From Prevotellaceae bacterium (GTDB lineage Bacteria; Bacteroidota; Bacteroidia; Bacteroidales; Bacteroidaceae), in the NCBI GenBank assembly GCA_022508685.1, contig JAFLUS010000007.1:1-16846 (forward strand): 16,846 nucleotides of DNA, in the 5' to 3' direction. Within the stretch, counting starts at the first letter, position 1. Each line of letters begins with the position of its first letter. Shown here piece after piece: positions 7,269 through 13,175 of the stretch. Under the pieces are notes generated by a model. The model ran no database searches, was not told where the DNA came from, and worked only from the letters and a program-made list of their open reading frames with translations. The position numbers were made by a program, and so were the translations under genes.

Positions 7269-8597
7269 TTAGTAGATGAACAATTTTTTGCCATTCACGA
7301 TGTACAGACCCGGACGCAGTGCGTTGAGGTCGGTGCCGACATATTGTCCGCTGATGGTGTAGATGCGCGACGTGGCCGGTCGGTCGGTGCGGATGCCGCT
7401 GATGTCGTCGAGGAGCGTTCCGTCGACGTCGATGCGGATTTGCGGTGCATCGGCAGGAACGACGAAGTAGGCACGCATGCCCTGCAGTTGCGGCGTGGGA
7501 TTGTCGTCAGAGAAGTCGGGTATGTACAGGTAGCCGTCGCTGTCGAGCAGACGTTCAGAGCCGTCGCTGTCGAAGAGCAGCGGGCGGTAGGTGCCGACGA
7601 ACTGATAGCCGTCGGTCGTGGTCGTCTGTGCCGCAGCGGGCGACAACGTCACGTCGCGGAAGTTCAGTTCGCTGACGGTGGTGGGCATCTGAATGAGGTA
7701 GGGCTTGCCGGCCTCGATGCCGTCGGCTTCGGTGAAGACGAGGATGCTGCCGTCGTCCGTCGGGCGGTCGAACGTGCGCAACTGCGTCGTGCCGTCAACG
7801 GGCATGTTGAACGGAACGGCCAGTGTCGTCCATTCGTTCGCATTGAATGTGCGTTTGAGGCGCACGGAGGCGTGGTCGACGGCCGTCTGCGGGAGCGTGA
7901 ACTGCTCGTCGTTCTCGTCGAGCACGTAGGTCACCGGACGGATGTCGGCATAGCAGACGGGGGCGACGAGCGCCGTCGTGCCCTCGATGCCGACAATGCC
8001 GCTCACGTCGACGCGTGAGCCGTCGGTCGGCATGTGCCAATAGTCGGCTGCCGTCAAGCCGAAGCGGTTGTCGATGTGCACGTCGGCAGCCGTTGTGCCG
8101 GTGCGCACGTCCTGCACGTAGACCCAGTCGGCAAGGTGGTCGGCTGCCGCGTCGGCAGCGATGCGTTGCGGCTCGACGTCGGGTTCGGTCACCGGTTCTG
8201 CCAACACGAGGCGTTGCGTGTTGGTGCGCCACGTGGATTGCAGTCGCGGCATGCCGCCAACTGTCAGTTTCTTTCCGGCAATCCATCCTGCCACGTGTTG
8301 GTTGTGGCGGGGAGCGGGGTTGCACACCACGTCGTCGTCGAGGTAAACGAGGAGTGCGCCCGAGTGGTCGCGGATGTAGAGTTCGCCTTCGTAGGCATGG
8401 AGCACCCGCGCATTGGGTTTGCCCGCATTGTCCGTCGGTGCGAGGTAGAGGAGGGCTTCCGTGTTGTCGGGCAGCGCATTCCATTCGGCAATGCTGTTGA
8501 CGGTCGTCATGCTTTGTGCCCGACCATGCAGGTGGCAGCAGCAGAGCCATGCAGCCACCATCAGCATTCGTGCCATGTAGTTATTTGACTTTGTCAT
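7269..8597 (-). CDS. Secreted protein of unknown function with sorting-like C-terminal tail
   Basis: A 442-residue exported protein. The N-terminus has a basic stretch and hydrophobic core ending RAQS (about residue 29), a plausible signal peptide. Residues 30-220 read like one or two beta-rich, OB-fold-like modules of the kind found in Bacteroidota surface proteins (ELYIRDHSGALLVYL at 72-86, DWVYVQDVRTG at 158-168); that fold is a guess. Residues 248-395 form another beta-sandwich-like segment (EWTTLAVPFNMPV at 255-267). The tail from about 400 (IYTISGQYVG, then LRPGLYIVNGKKLFIY) closely resembles the short C-terminal domains of Prevotella secreted proteins, some of which are type IX secretion signals. 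It is the first gene of the operon with the endonuclease and the zinc-ribbon lipoprotein. No enzymatic motif is visible. Confidence 0.8.
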   Translation of the reverse strand: MTKSNNYMARMLMVAAWLCCCHLHGRAQSMTTVNSIAEWNALPDNTEALLYLAPTDNAGKPNARVLHAYEGELYIRDHSGALLVYLDDDVVCNPAPRHNQHVAGWIAGKKLTVGGMPRLQSTWRTNTQRLVLAEPVTEPDVEPQRIAADAAADHLADWVYVQDVRTGTTAADVHIDNRFGLTAADYWHMPTDGSRVDVSGIVGIEGTTALVAPVCYADIRPVTYVLDENDEQFTLPQTAVDHASVRLKRTFNANEWTTLAVPFNMPVDGTTQLRTFDRPTDDGSILVFTEADGIEAGKPYLIQMPTTVSELNFRDVTLSPAAAQTTTTDGYQFVGTYRPLLFDSDGSERLLDSDGYLYIPDFSDDNPTPQLQGMRAYFVVPADAPQIRIDVDGTLLDDISGIRTDRPATSRIYTISGQYVGTDLNALRPGLYIVNGKKLFIY

Positions 8598-8663
8598 TTC
8601 GTTTCTGTATCAAATGTTTCAGTTCGTTCGGTTTCTCTGATGTTTATCTTGCGATTGTTCGGA

Positions 8664-8671
8664 CAAAGATA
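8664..8671 (-). promoter_or_regulatory. -7 box of the secreted-protein/nuclease operon
   Basis: The complement of 8664-8671 reads TATCTTTG, a perfect TAnnTTTG Bacteroidota -7 box, on the minus strand 66 bases before the ATG at 8597. A TTG lies about 24 bases further upstream, somewhat beyond the usual -33 spacing, so only the -7 element is called. It implies a leader of about 60 nt for the 8597-5022 operon. Confidence 0.65.
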
Positions 8672-8722
8672 CGTTTTTTTTCTGAATAACGGCAGCAAGG
8701 TTGGCAAAAATGTGCCTTTTCT

Positions 8723-8753
8723 CGCGCGTGCGCGCGCTACATTATATATATTA
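8723..8753. other. Alternating CG tract joined to an AT palindrome
   Basis: Positions 8723-8737 are strictly alternating pyrimidine-purine (cgcgcgtgcgcgcgc), a composition with Z-DNA potential. This is followed at once by an AT-only stretch containing the palindrome TATATATA (8743-8750). It lies between the two divergent promoters, beside palindromic array 2. The sequence is certain; any structural role is inferred. Confidence 0.6.
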
Positions 8754-8797
8754 GGGAATGGCGAAAGGTGAAAAAGGGGGCTGCGTAGGGGCTTTTC

Positions 8798-8897
8798 GGC
8801 GTATGCACAAACGTTTTCACGCGTATGCATACGCCTCAATACGTTTATGCGCACGCCTCGGAACGTTTATGCATACGCCGAAAAACGTTTACGCATC
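8798..8897. repeat. 22-bp-phased palindromic array 2 (TATGCATA cores)
   Basis: Five 8-bp cores start at 8802 (TATGCACA), 8824 (TATGCATA), 8846 (TATGCGCA), 8868 (TATGCATA) and 8890 (TACGCATC), exactly 22 bp apart with 14-nt spacers. Spacers 2-4 all begin cgcc and end acgtt; spacer 1 (aacgttttcacgcg) is the same element inverted. The array sits in the 520-bp divergent region, upstream of both the 8664-8671 minus-strand promoter and the hicA promoter at 9044-9075. It has the same period and spacer length as the array at 68-185 but a different core. Confidence 0.88.
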
Positions 8898-9043
8898 AGA
8901 GATTTTACGATTTATAAACGGCAGAAAATGAGGATTTTAGAAAATTGGAAAAAGATGGAGAGATGTGCAAGGCATAGGTTGGCGAATGTTGTGGGCGGAA
9001 ATACGTAAAAAATGTATGATTGTAGCAAAAATGTGACAAAAAG

Positions 9044-9075
9044 TTTGGCGAATGTTCACAAAATTGCTACCTTTG
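9044..9075 (+). promoter_or_regulatory. hicAB promoter (Bacteroidota type)
   Basis: TTTG at 9044-9047 (-33) and TACCTTTG at 9068-9075 (-7, consensus TAnnTTTG) are separated by 20 bases, the spacing expected for the main sigma factor of Bacteroidota. Transcription should start near 9080, about 38 nt before the hicA ATG at 9118. Confidence 0.8.
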
Positions 9076-9078
9076 CAT

Positions 9079-9100
9079 TGCCAATCATTCAATGATGGCA
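9079..9100. promoter_or_regulatory. Candidate HicB operator at the hicA transcription start
   Basis: An inverted repeat is centred on C9090: ATCATT (9084-9089) and AATGAT (9091-9096) are perfect arms. Outer TGCC (9079-9082) and GGCA (9097-9100) extend them, with one extra A at 9083. It covers the predicted transcription start of hicAB. HicB here carries a helix-turn-helix, and HicB proteins of this type repress their own promoter, so this is the natural operator candidate. Confidence 0.55.
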
Positions 9101-9117
9101 TTAGCTCTTTTTTATCA

Positions 9118-9297
9118 ATGAAAACCAGTGAACTGAAACGGCTTCTACGAAAGCACGGGTGCTTTCTTGTAGAACATGGTGCAAACCATGACGTGTGGGC
9201 AAACCCACAAGGAGCCAGAACTTTGGTTCCAAGGCACGACGCGAAGGAGGTCAATCCAAAGACCTGCCGTTCAATCTTGAAGAAGCTCCTCGGTTAA
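9118..9297 (+). CDS. hicA: HicA-family mRNA interferase toxin
   Basis: A 59-residue protein of the HicA/YcfA family, a small double-stranded-RNA-binding-fold toxin that cleaves mRNA when not held by HicB. The pattern is complete: an N-terminal helix (MKTSELKRLLRKHGCF), then EHGANHDVW with the expected catalytic His24, then LVPRHDAKEVNPKTCRSILKKLL. The start is the ATG at 9118, giving the normal HicA N-terminus; a longer in-frame extension to about 9052 overlaps the promoter and is not expected to be translated. It lies 80 nt upstream of hicB, giving the usual toxin-first order. The stop codon falls in the loop of a hairpin (see 9285-9307). Confidence 0.92.
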   Translation: MKTSELKRLLRKHGCFLVEHGANHDVWANPQGARTLVPRHDAKEVNPKTCRSILKKLLG

Positions 9298-9310
9298 TCC
9301 GAGGGGCTTT
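9285..9310 (+). promoter_or_regulatory. Hairpin spanning the hicA stop codon
   Basis: gctcctcgg (9285-9293) pairs with ccgaggggc (9299-9307) around the 5-nt loop ttaat, giving nine pairs with one G-U. The hicA TAA (9295-9297) sits in the loop and only TTT follows, so this is a weak terminator at best. It could attenuate read-through from toxin to antitoxin or act as a ribosome-sensitive structure. The pairing is seen directly; the role is inferred. Confidence 0.5.
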
Positions 9311-9377
9311 GCAAAGAGATTTCGCGGAATTCATCGGATGGAAAAGGGCTTTTAGAATGAAAGCAAAGGAACGAAAT

Positions 9378-9770
9378 ATGAAAATGAACGCATTCGTAGA
9401 ACGAGGAGGAAATCGCAGTTATTCTTGCCGGGCAGAAGCAGACATCAACAATTGTTTGCTCATCGGTTATGGAGATACTGCAAAGGAAGCCATGGACGAC
9501 CTTTATGTAGCCTACGCAGAACTGAAGGAGGCTGATGGAGGCAATGTTCCTGTCGTTGAGTTTGACTTCAAGTTTGACACCGGTTCGTTGTTCAATTATT
9601 ATAATTTCTTGAGCATTGAAGGTGTTGCGAAAATAGTGGGCATAAGTCCGTCTGTCCTTCGCCAATATGCAAGCGGAGCAAGAAATCCGAAAGAGAAAAC
9701 GATTAAGCAAATTGAAGAAGGATTAAGGAAAATATCAGAGCAACTGAAGTGCGTCGTGCTTTGTGCTTGA
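9378..9770 (+). CDS. hicB: HicB-family antitoxin with C-terminal helix-turn-helix
   Basis: A 130-residue antitoxin partner of HicA. The N-terminal half has the degenerate RNase H-like HicB fold (AFVERGGNRSYSCRAE, then LLIGYGDTAKEAMDDLY), which binds and blocks HicA. The C-terminal half, about 84-125, is an XRE-like DNA-binding domain (GVAKIVGISPSVLRQYASG, then KTIKQIEEGL), fitting autorepression of the hicAB promoter. The start at 9378 was chosen because AAAGGAA just upstream is a reasonable ribosome site and the protein then begins at the HicB fold; an in-frame ATG at 9357 would add seven residues. It is followed by a good terminator. Confidence 0.9.
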   Translation: MKMNAFVERGGNRSYSCRAEADINNCLLIGYGDTAKEAMDDLYVAYAELKEADGGNVPVVEFDFKFDTGSLFNYYNFLSIEGVAKIVGISPSVLRQYASGARNPKEKTIKQIEEGLRKISEQLKCVVLCA

Positions 9771-9807
9771 TTCACTTCTTTTCATTGAATTAAAAGAGCT
9801 TTTTTGA

Positions 9808-9838
9808 AGTCCCTGCACGCGAGTGTCGGGGCTTTTTT
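9808..9838 (+). terminator. Intrinsic terminator after hicAB
   Basis: agtccc-t-gcac pairs with gtgt-c-ggggct around the loop gcga (one T-C mismatch, two G-U pairs), ending at 9833 and running into a six-T tract (9833-9838). It lies about 40 bases after the hicB stop. Confidence 0.8.
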
Positions 9839-9902
9839 CATGCGGTGGCGGATGAAAATGTGAAAATTTGCTAAAAGGCTGCGAATGCGAAAAAAATAGT
9901 GT

Positions 9903-9930
9903 GAAAACTTTTTTGCCGTAAAAAGTTTTC
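9903..9930. promoter_or_regulatory. Candidate TetR operator over the efflux promoter
   Basis: A perfect 11-bp inverted repeat, GAAAACTTTTT (9903-9913) and AAAAAGTTTTC (9920-9930), has a 6-nt spacer. It covers the -33 element of the only clear promoter for the TetR-efflux operon. TetR-family repressors commonly bind such repeats and block their own promoter. Confidence 0.7.
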
Positions 9931-9942
9931 TGTGTAACTTTG
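9912..9942 (+). promoter_or_regulatory. Promoter of the TetR-RND efflux operon
   Basis: TTTG at 9912-9915 (-33) and TAACTTTG at 9935-9942 (-7, consensus TAnnTTTG) are 19 bases apart. The predicted start near 9947 leaves a leader of about 70 nt before the TetR ATG at 10018. No other good promoter is seen up to 16681, so all five genes are probably read from here. Confidence 0.75.
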
Positions 9943-10017
9943 CACTCGTTTTAGGTTCATAGGGGGCATATTCCTGCGTGACGGGCGTATCCCCAATCTA
10001 TACGCAAACAAGTAGAC

Positions 10018-10662
10018 ATGGCGCAAACTCGAACGGGACATCAAGATGCACTCCGTGAGCGTGTACTGCAGTATGCGCTCGGGGAAATGATGTCGAGAGG
10101 CGTGAAACGAGTGAAGGTGGACGAGATTGCGGCAGACTTGCAAATGTCGAAACGGACGCTGTACGAAATGTTCGGCGACAAGGAAAACCTGTTGGTGGAA
10201 TGTCTGTCGTTTCATTACGAACGGCAGCAGCAGGAGTATCGCCGACTGGCGGAACAGGCGGCGAACCCGCTGGAAGCCTATGCGTTGATTTTCAACAGCA
10301 GGGTGGACGAACTGCGACAGATGAATCCGCTGTTCGTGTCGGAGTGCCGCAAGTACGACAGCGTGCAGCGGATGGTGGCAGAACAGGCTGAGGAACGCGG
10401 ACGGCATGCCATGTCGTTTGTGCAGCAGTGCGTGGACGGCGGATGGCTGCGTTCGGATGTGAACTACGAACTGGCTTTGCGCATCTTTGACATCGTCGGC
10501 CGTGCGGTGATGGAGCAGGAACTCTATCGCGAATACGGCATGGAGGAAGTGATGCGGACGCTGGGCGTGACGCAGTTGCGTGGCCTATGTACGGCGAAGG
10601 GACTGGCCGTGCTCGAGAGCGGCATCATGCACAATGGCAACGAAGTGAAGAACGAAAAATAA
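10018..10662 (+). CDS. TetR/AcrR-family transcriptional regulator of the efflux operon
   Basis: A 214-residue TetR-family regulator, within the usual 190-220. The N-terminal DNA-binding domain spans about residues 12-60; its helix-turn-helix region is KVDEIAADLQMSKRTLYEMF (33-52), followed by the family-typical GDKENLL. The remaining 150 residues are the divergent ligand-binding, dimerising helices, which do not reveal the ligand. It is the first gene of the efflux operon, 20 nt before the TolC-type gene, and a strong inverted repeat overlies its promoter, which points to a local repressor released by a pump substrate. It would act in the cytoplasm on DNA. Confidence 0.93.
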   Translation: MAQTRTGHQDALRERVLQYALGEMMSRGVKRVKVDEIAADLQMSKRTLYEMFGDKENLLVECLSFHYERQQQEYRRLAEQAANPLEAYALIFNSRVDELRQMNPLFVSECRKYDSVQRMVAEQAEERGRHAMSFVQQCVDGGWLRSDVNYELALRIFDIVGRAVMEQELYREYGMEEVMRTLGVTQLRGLCTAKGLAVLESGIMHNGNEVKNEK

Positions 10663-10682
10663 CGAACATACATAAAAGCAAG

Positions 10683-12029
10683 ATGAACATGAAAGGTAAA
10701 AAAATGATGGCATGTCTGCTGGCGTTGGCGCTACAGACGGGCGTCGTGGCACAGGAAGCGCCGACGTCGGTCGGTACGCTCGACCTGACGCTGGAACGTG
10801 CCATTGAGATTGCGTTGGCTGAAAACCCGACGATGAAGGTTGCCGACAAGGAGATTGAACTGAAGAAGACGGCTCGCAGCGAGGCTTGGCAATCGCTGTT
10901 GCCGACGGTGGACGTGTCGATGAACATGACGAACAACATCCTCGTTGCCGAAATGGTGACCGGTATGGGTCGCTTCAAGATGGGTGTCGACGGAACGGTG
11001 GCTGCCATTGGTGCGGCTTCGCTGAATCTGCCGATTTTCGCCCCTGCCGTTTATCAGAATATCAAACTGACGAAGGAGGATATCCTCTCGGCACAGGAGA
11101 AGGCTCGCGGCAGCCGCCTCGACTTGGTGAATCAAGTGACGAAGGCATACTTCTCCGCCTTGCTGGCGCAGGATGCGCTGCACGTGATGCAGGCAGGCTA
11201 CAAGATTGCGAAGGACAATTTCGACGTCGTCAATGCAAAATATCAGTTCGGTTCCGTCAGCGAGTACGACAAGATTTCGGCAGAGGTGCAGATGCGCACG
11301 ATGAATGCCAGTCTGGTGTCGTCGCAAACGGGACAGACCCTGTCGCTGCTGCAACTGAAGGTGCTGATGGGTGTGACGGAGGACGTGGACATCGTCATCA
11401 ACGACTCGCTGCAAGCCTACGAAAACACGCTGTTGCTGGCTGATGCCGAAATGGTGGGCAACGACTTGGAAGGCAACTCCGCACTGCGCCAGTTGGATTA
11501 CAACATCTCGTTGCTGGAACGTTCGCGCAAACTGCTGCGCACCAACTTCATGCCGACCATCGGATTGCAACTGACGGGGCAGTATCAGAGTTATGCCAAC
11601 CACAACTGGAACGTGTTCGACTATCAGTTCTCGCCGAGCGCCACGTTGGCAATCGCCATCAACATCCCGATTTTCCATGCAAGCAACTGGACGAAGATGA
11701 AGACCAATCGTCTGCAGATAGAACAATTGGAAGAAACGCGTCGCGACACGCAGCACCGCCTGATGCTCGCAGCCGAAAGTTACAAGAAGAACATGGCTTC
11801 GTCTATCGCGCAGGTGGAGAGCAACCGCGAAGCAGTGAATCAGGCGACCAAAGCCGTGTCGATTTCGCAGAAGCGCTACGAAGTGGGGCGTGGAACCATA
11901 CTGGAAGTGAACCAGAGCCAAGTGGCGCTGACGCAGTCGCAACTGACCTACAGCCAGTCGCTGTACGACTACCTCAACAACCGCGCCGACCTCGACTATA
12001 CGCTCGGACGTGAAACCTATCTGAAATAA
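10683..12029 (+). CDS. TolC-family outer membrane efflux protein
   Basis: A 448-residue outer membrane factor that forms the exit duct of a tripartite efflux pump. The signal peptide is about residues 1-24 (MACLLALALQTGVVAQ). The mature protein shows the two-fold TolC repeat. The first half runs from LTLERAIEIALAENP to the region around KYQFGSVSEYDKISAEV; the second has SPSATLAIAINIPIF and RYEVGRGTILEVNQSQVALT, the canonical 'G..t.lev...q..l' helices. The length is typical of Bacteroidota members. The start is the ATG at 10683, giving a short basic N-terminus before the hydrophobic core; an ATG at 10689 is nearly equivalent. It sits between the TetR and adaptor genes. Confidence 0.94.
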   Translation: MNMKGKKMMACLLALALQTGVVAQEAPTSVGTLDLTLERAIEIALAENPTMKVADKEIELKKTARSEAWQSLLPTVDVSMNMTNNILVAEMVTGMGRFKMGVDGTVAAIGAASLNLPIFAPAVYQNIKLTKEDILSAQEKARGSRLDLVNQVTKAYFSALLAQDALHVMQAGYKIAKDNFDVVNAKYQFGSVSEYDKISAEVQMRTMNASLVSSQTGQTLSLLQLKVLMGVTEDVDIVINDSLQAYENTLLLADAEMVGNDLEGNSALRQLDYNISLLERSRKLLRTNFMPTIGLQLTGQYQSYANHNWNVFDYQFSPSATLAIAINIPIFHASNWTKMKTNRLQIEQLEETRRDTQHRLMLAAESYKKNMASSIAQVESNREAVNQATKAVSISQKRYEVGRGTILEVNQSQVALTQSQLTYSQSLYDYLNNRADLDYTLGRETYLK

Positions 12030-12061
12030 GAACCAATTGAATAATATATAAGAATAAGGAT

Positions 12062-13162
12062 ATGAAGAAAATCTTTTCAGCCGCAATGCTGTTGGCGGCA
12101 ATCGTAACAACTTCGTGTGGCGGCGACAAGACCGACAATGCTGCGGCTGCACAGGCAGAAGCAAAGCCACAGGTGAAGGTGGCAAAGGTAGGCAGTCAGA
12201 TGATTGCGCAGACGGAAACCTACACGGCAACCGTGGAAAGCGACGTGAAGAACAACATTTCGCCCAATTCGCCGTTGCGCATCAAGCGCATCCTTGTCGA
12301 CGTGGGCGACGTCGTGCGCAAGGGACAAGTGCTGGTCTATCTCGACAACTCTAACCTCACGCAAGGCAACATTCAGGTGGAAAACCAGAAACTCGCCATC
12401 GAGAACGCACGGCTGCAGATGGAGAACCGCAAGGTGGAATTCGACCGTGCCAGCGGGCTGTACAACATCGGCGGCGTGTCGAAAGCAGAATTCGACAATG
12501 CCAAATTGCTCTACGACCAAGCACGCATCGCTTATGAAAATGCGCAGAAACAACTCAACGTACTGAAGACGCAGGCTGCGCAACTGGGTGAGAACGCCCA
12601 ACTCGTCGCACCCATCTCGGGCGTCGTTACGGCACGCAACTACGACGACGGCGACATGTATGCTGCACAGCCCGTCCTCACCATCGAGCAAATCAACCCC
12701 GTGAAGTTGCTCATCAACGTGTCGGAAGTCTACTACAAGCAAGTGTCGACCGGCATGCCCGTCGACATCACGCTCGATGCCTATAGCGACGACGTGTTCA
12801 CAGGCAAGGTGACGATTGTCTATCCGTCAATCAACGCGACAACACACACGTTCCCCGTCGAAATCACCATCAGCAACCCCGAGCAGAAAGTGCGTCCGGG
12901 TATGTTCGCACGTGCCACCATCAACTTCGGCGATGAGCAGCACGTAGTCGTTCCCGACATGGCTGTCGTGAAGCAAATCGGTGCCGGCGACCGCTACGTC
13001 TATGTATATAAAGACGGAAAGGTAAGTTACAACAAAGTGGAACTGGGACGCCAAATCGGCAACACCTACGAAATCATCAGCGGTGTGAACGACGGCGACA
13101 TGGTCGTTGTGGCAGGACAATCGAAACTTGCCAACGGTAGAGAAGTTGAAGTCATCAAATAA
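12062..13162 (+). CDS. RND efflux periplasmic adaptor (membrane fusion protein), lipoprotein
   Basis: A 366-residue adaptor of the HlyD/AcrA family that bridges the inner membrane pump and the TolC duct. The signal sequence MKKIFSAAMLLAAIVTTSC has a lipobox-like end, so Cys19 is probably lipidated. The barrel-sandwich (lipoyl-like) halves are VKNNISPNSPLRIKRILVDV and LVAPISGVVTARNYDDGD, flanking an alpha-helical hairpin rich in Gln, Glu and Asn (about residues 97-175; QGNIQVENQKLAIENARLQ). The beta-barrel and membrane-proximal domains follow (PVKLLINVSEVYYKQV, then VRPGMFARATI). It starts 32 nt after the TolC stop behind an AAGGA ribosome site, and ends 13 nt before the pump gene. Confidence 0.94.
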   Translation: MKKIFSAAMLLAAIVTTSCGGDKTDNAAAAQAEAKPQVKVAKVGSQMIAQTETYTATVESDVKNNISPNSPLRIKRILVDVGDVVRKGQVLVYLDNSNLTQGNIQVENQKLAIENARLQMENRKVEFDRASGLYNIGGVSKAEFDNAKLLYDQARIAYENAQKQLNVLKTQAAQLGENAQLVAPISGVVTARNYDDGDMYAAQPVLTIEQINPVKLLINVSEVYYKQVSTGMPVDITLDAYSDDVFTGKVTIVYPSINATTHTFPVEITISNPEQKVRPGMFARATINFGDEQHVVVPDMAVVKQIGAGDRYVYVYKDGKVSYNKVELGRQIGNTYEIISGVNDGDMVVVAGQSKLANGREVEVIK

Positions 13163-13175
13163 CAGATAAAGAAGT

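Noticed and set aside
4983..8018. Long plus-strand reading frames (4983-6404 and 6462-8018) opposite the envelope operon
   Set aside because: Low-complexity Val/Arg/Gly/Asp-rich translations that mirror genes with clear signal peptides and catalytic motifs.
8594..8854. 86-codon minus-strand frame in the divergent region
   Set aside because: It runs through the promoter, the alternating CG tract and the repeat array, and its translation (IYNVARARAR) is simply the repeat read as protein.
9052..9117. Upstream in-frame extension of HicA
   Set aside because: It would place the start before the -7 box, so it cannot be in the predicted transcript; the ATG at 9118 gives the normal HicA N-terminus.
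9195..9377. Upstream extension of HicB starting at GTG 9195
   Set aside because: The first 61 residues overlap hicA out of frame and do not resemble HicB; the fold begins at the ATG at 9378.
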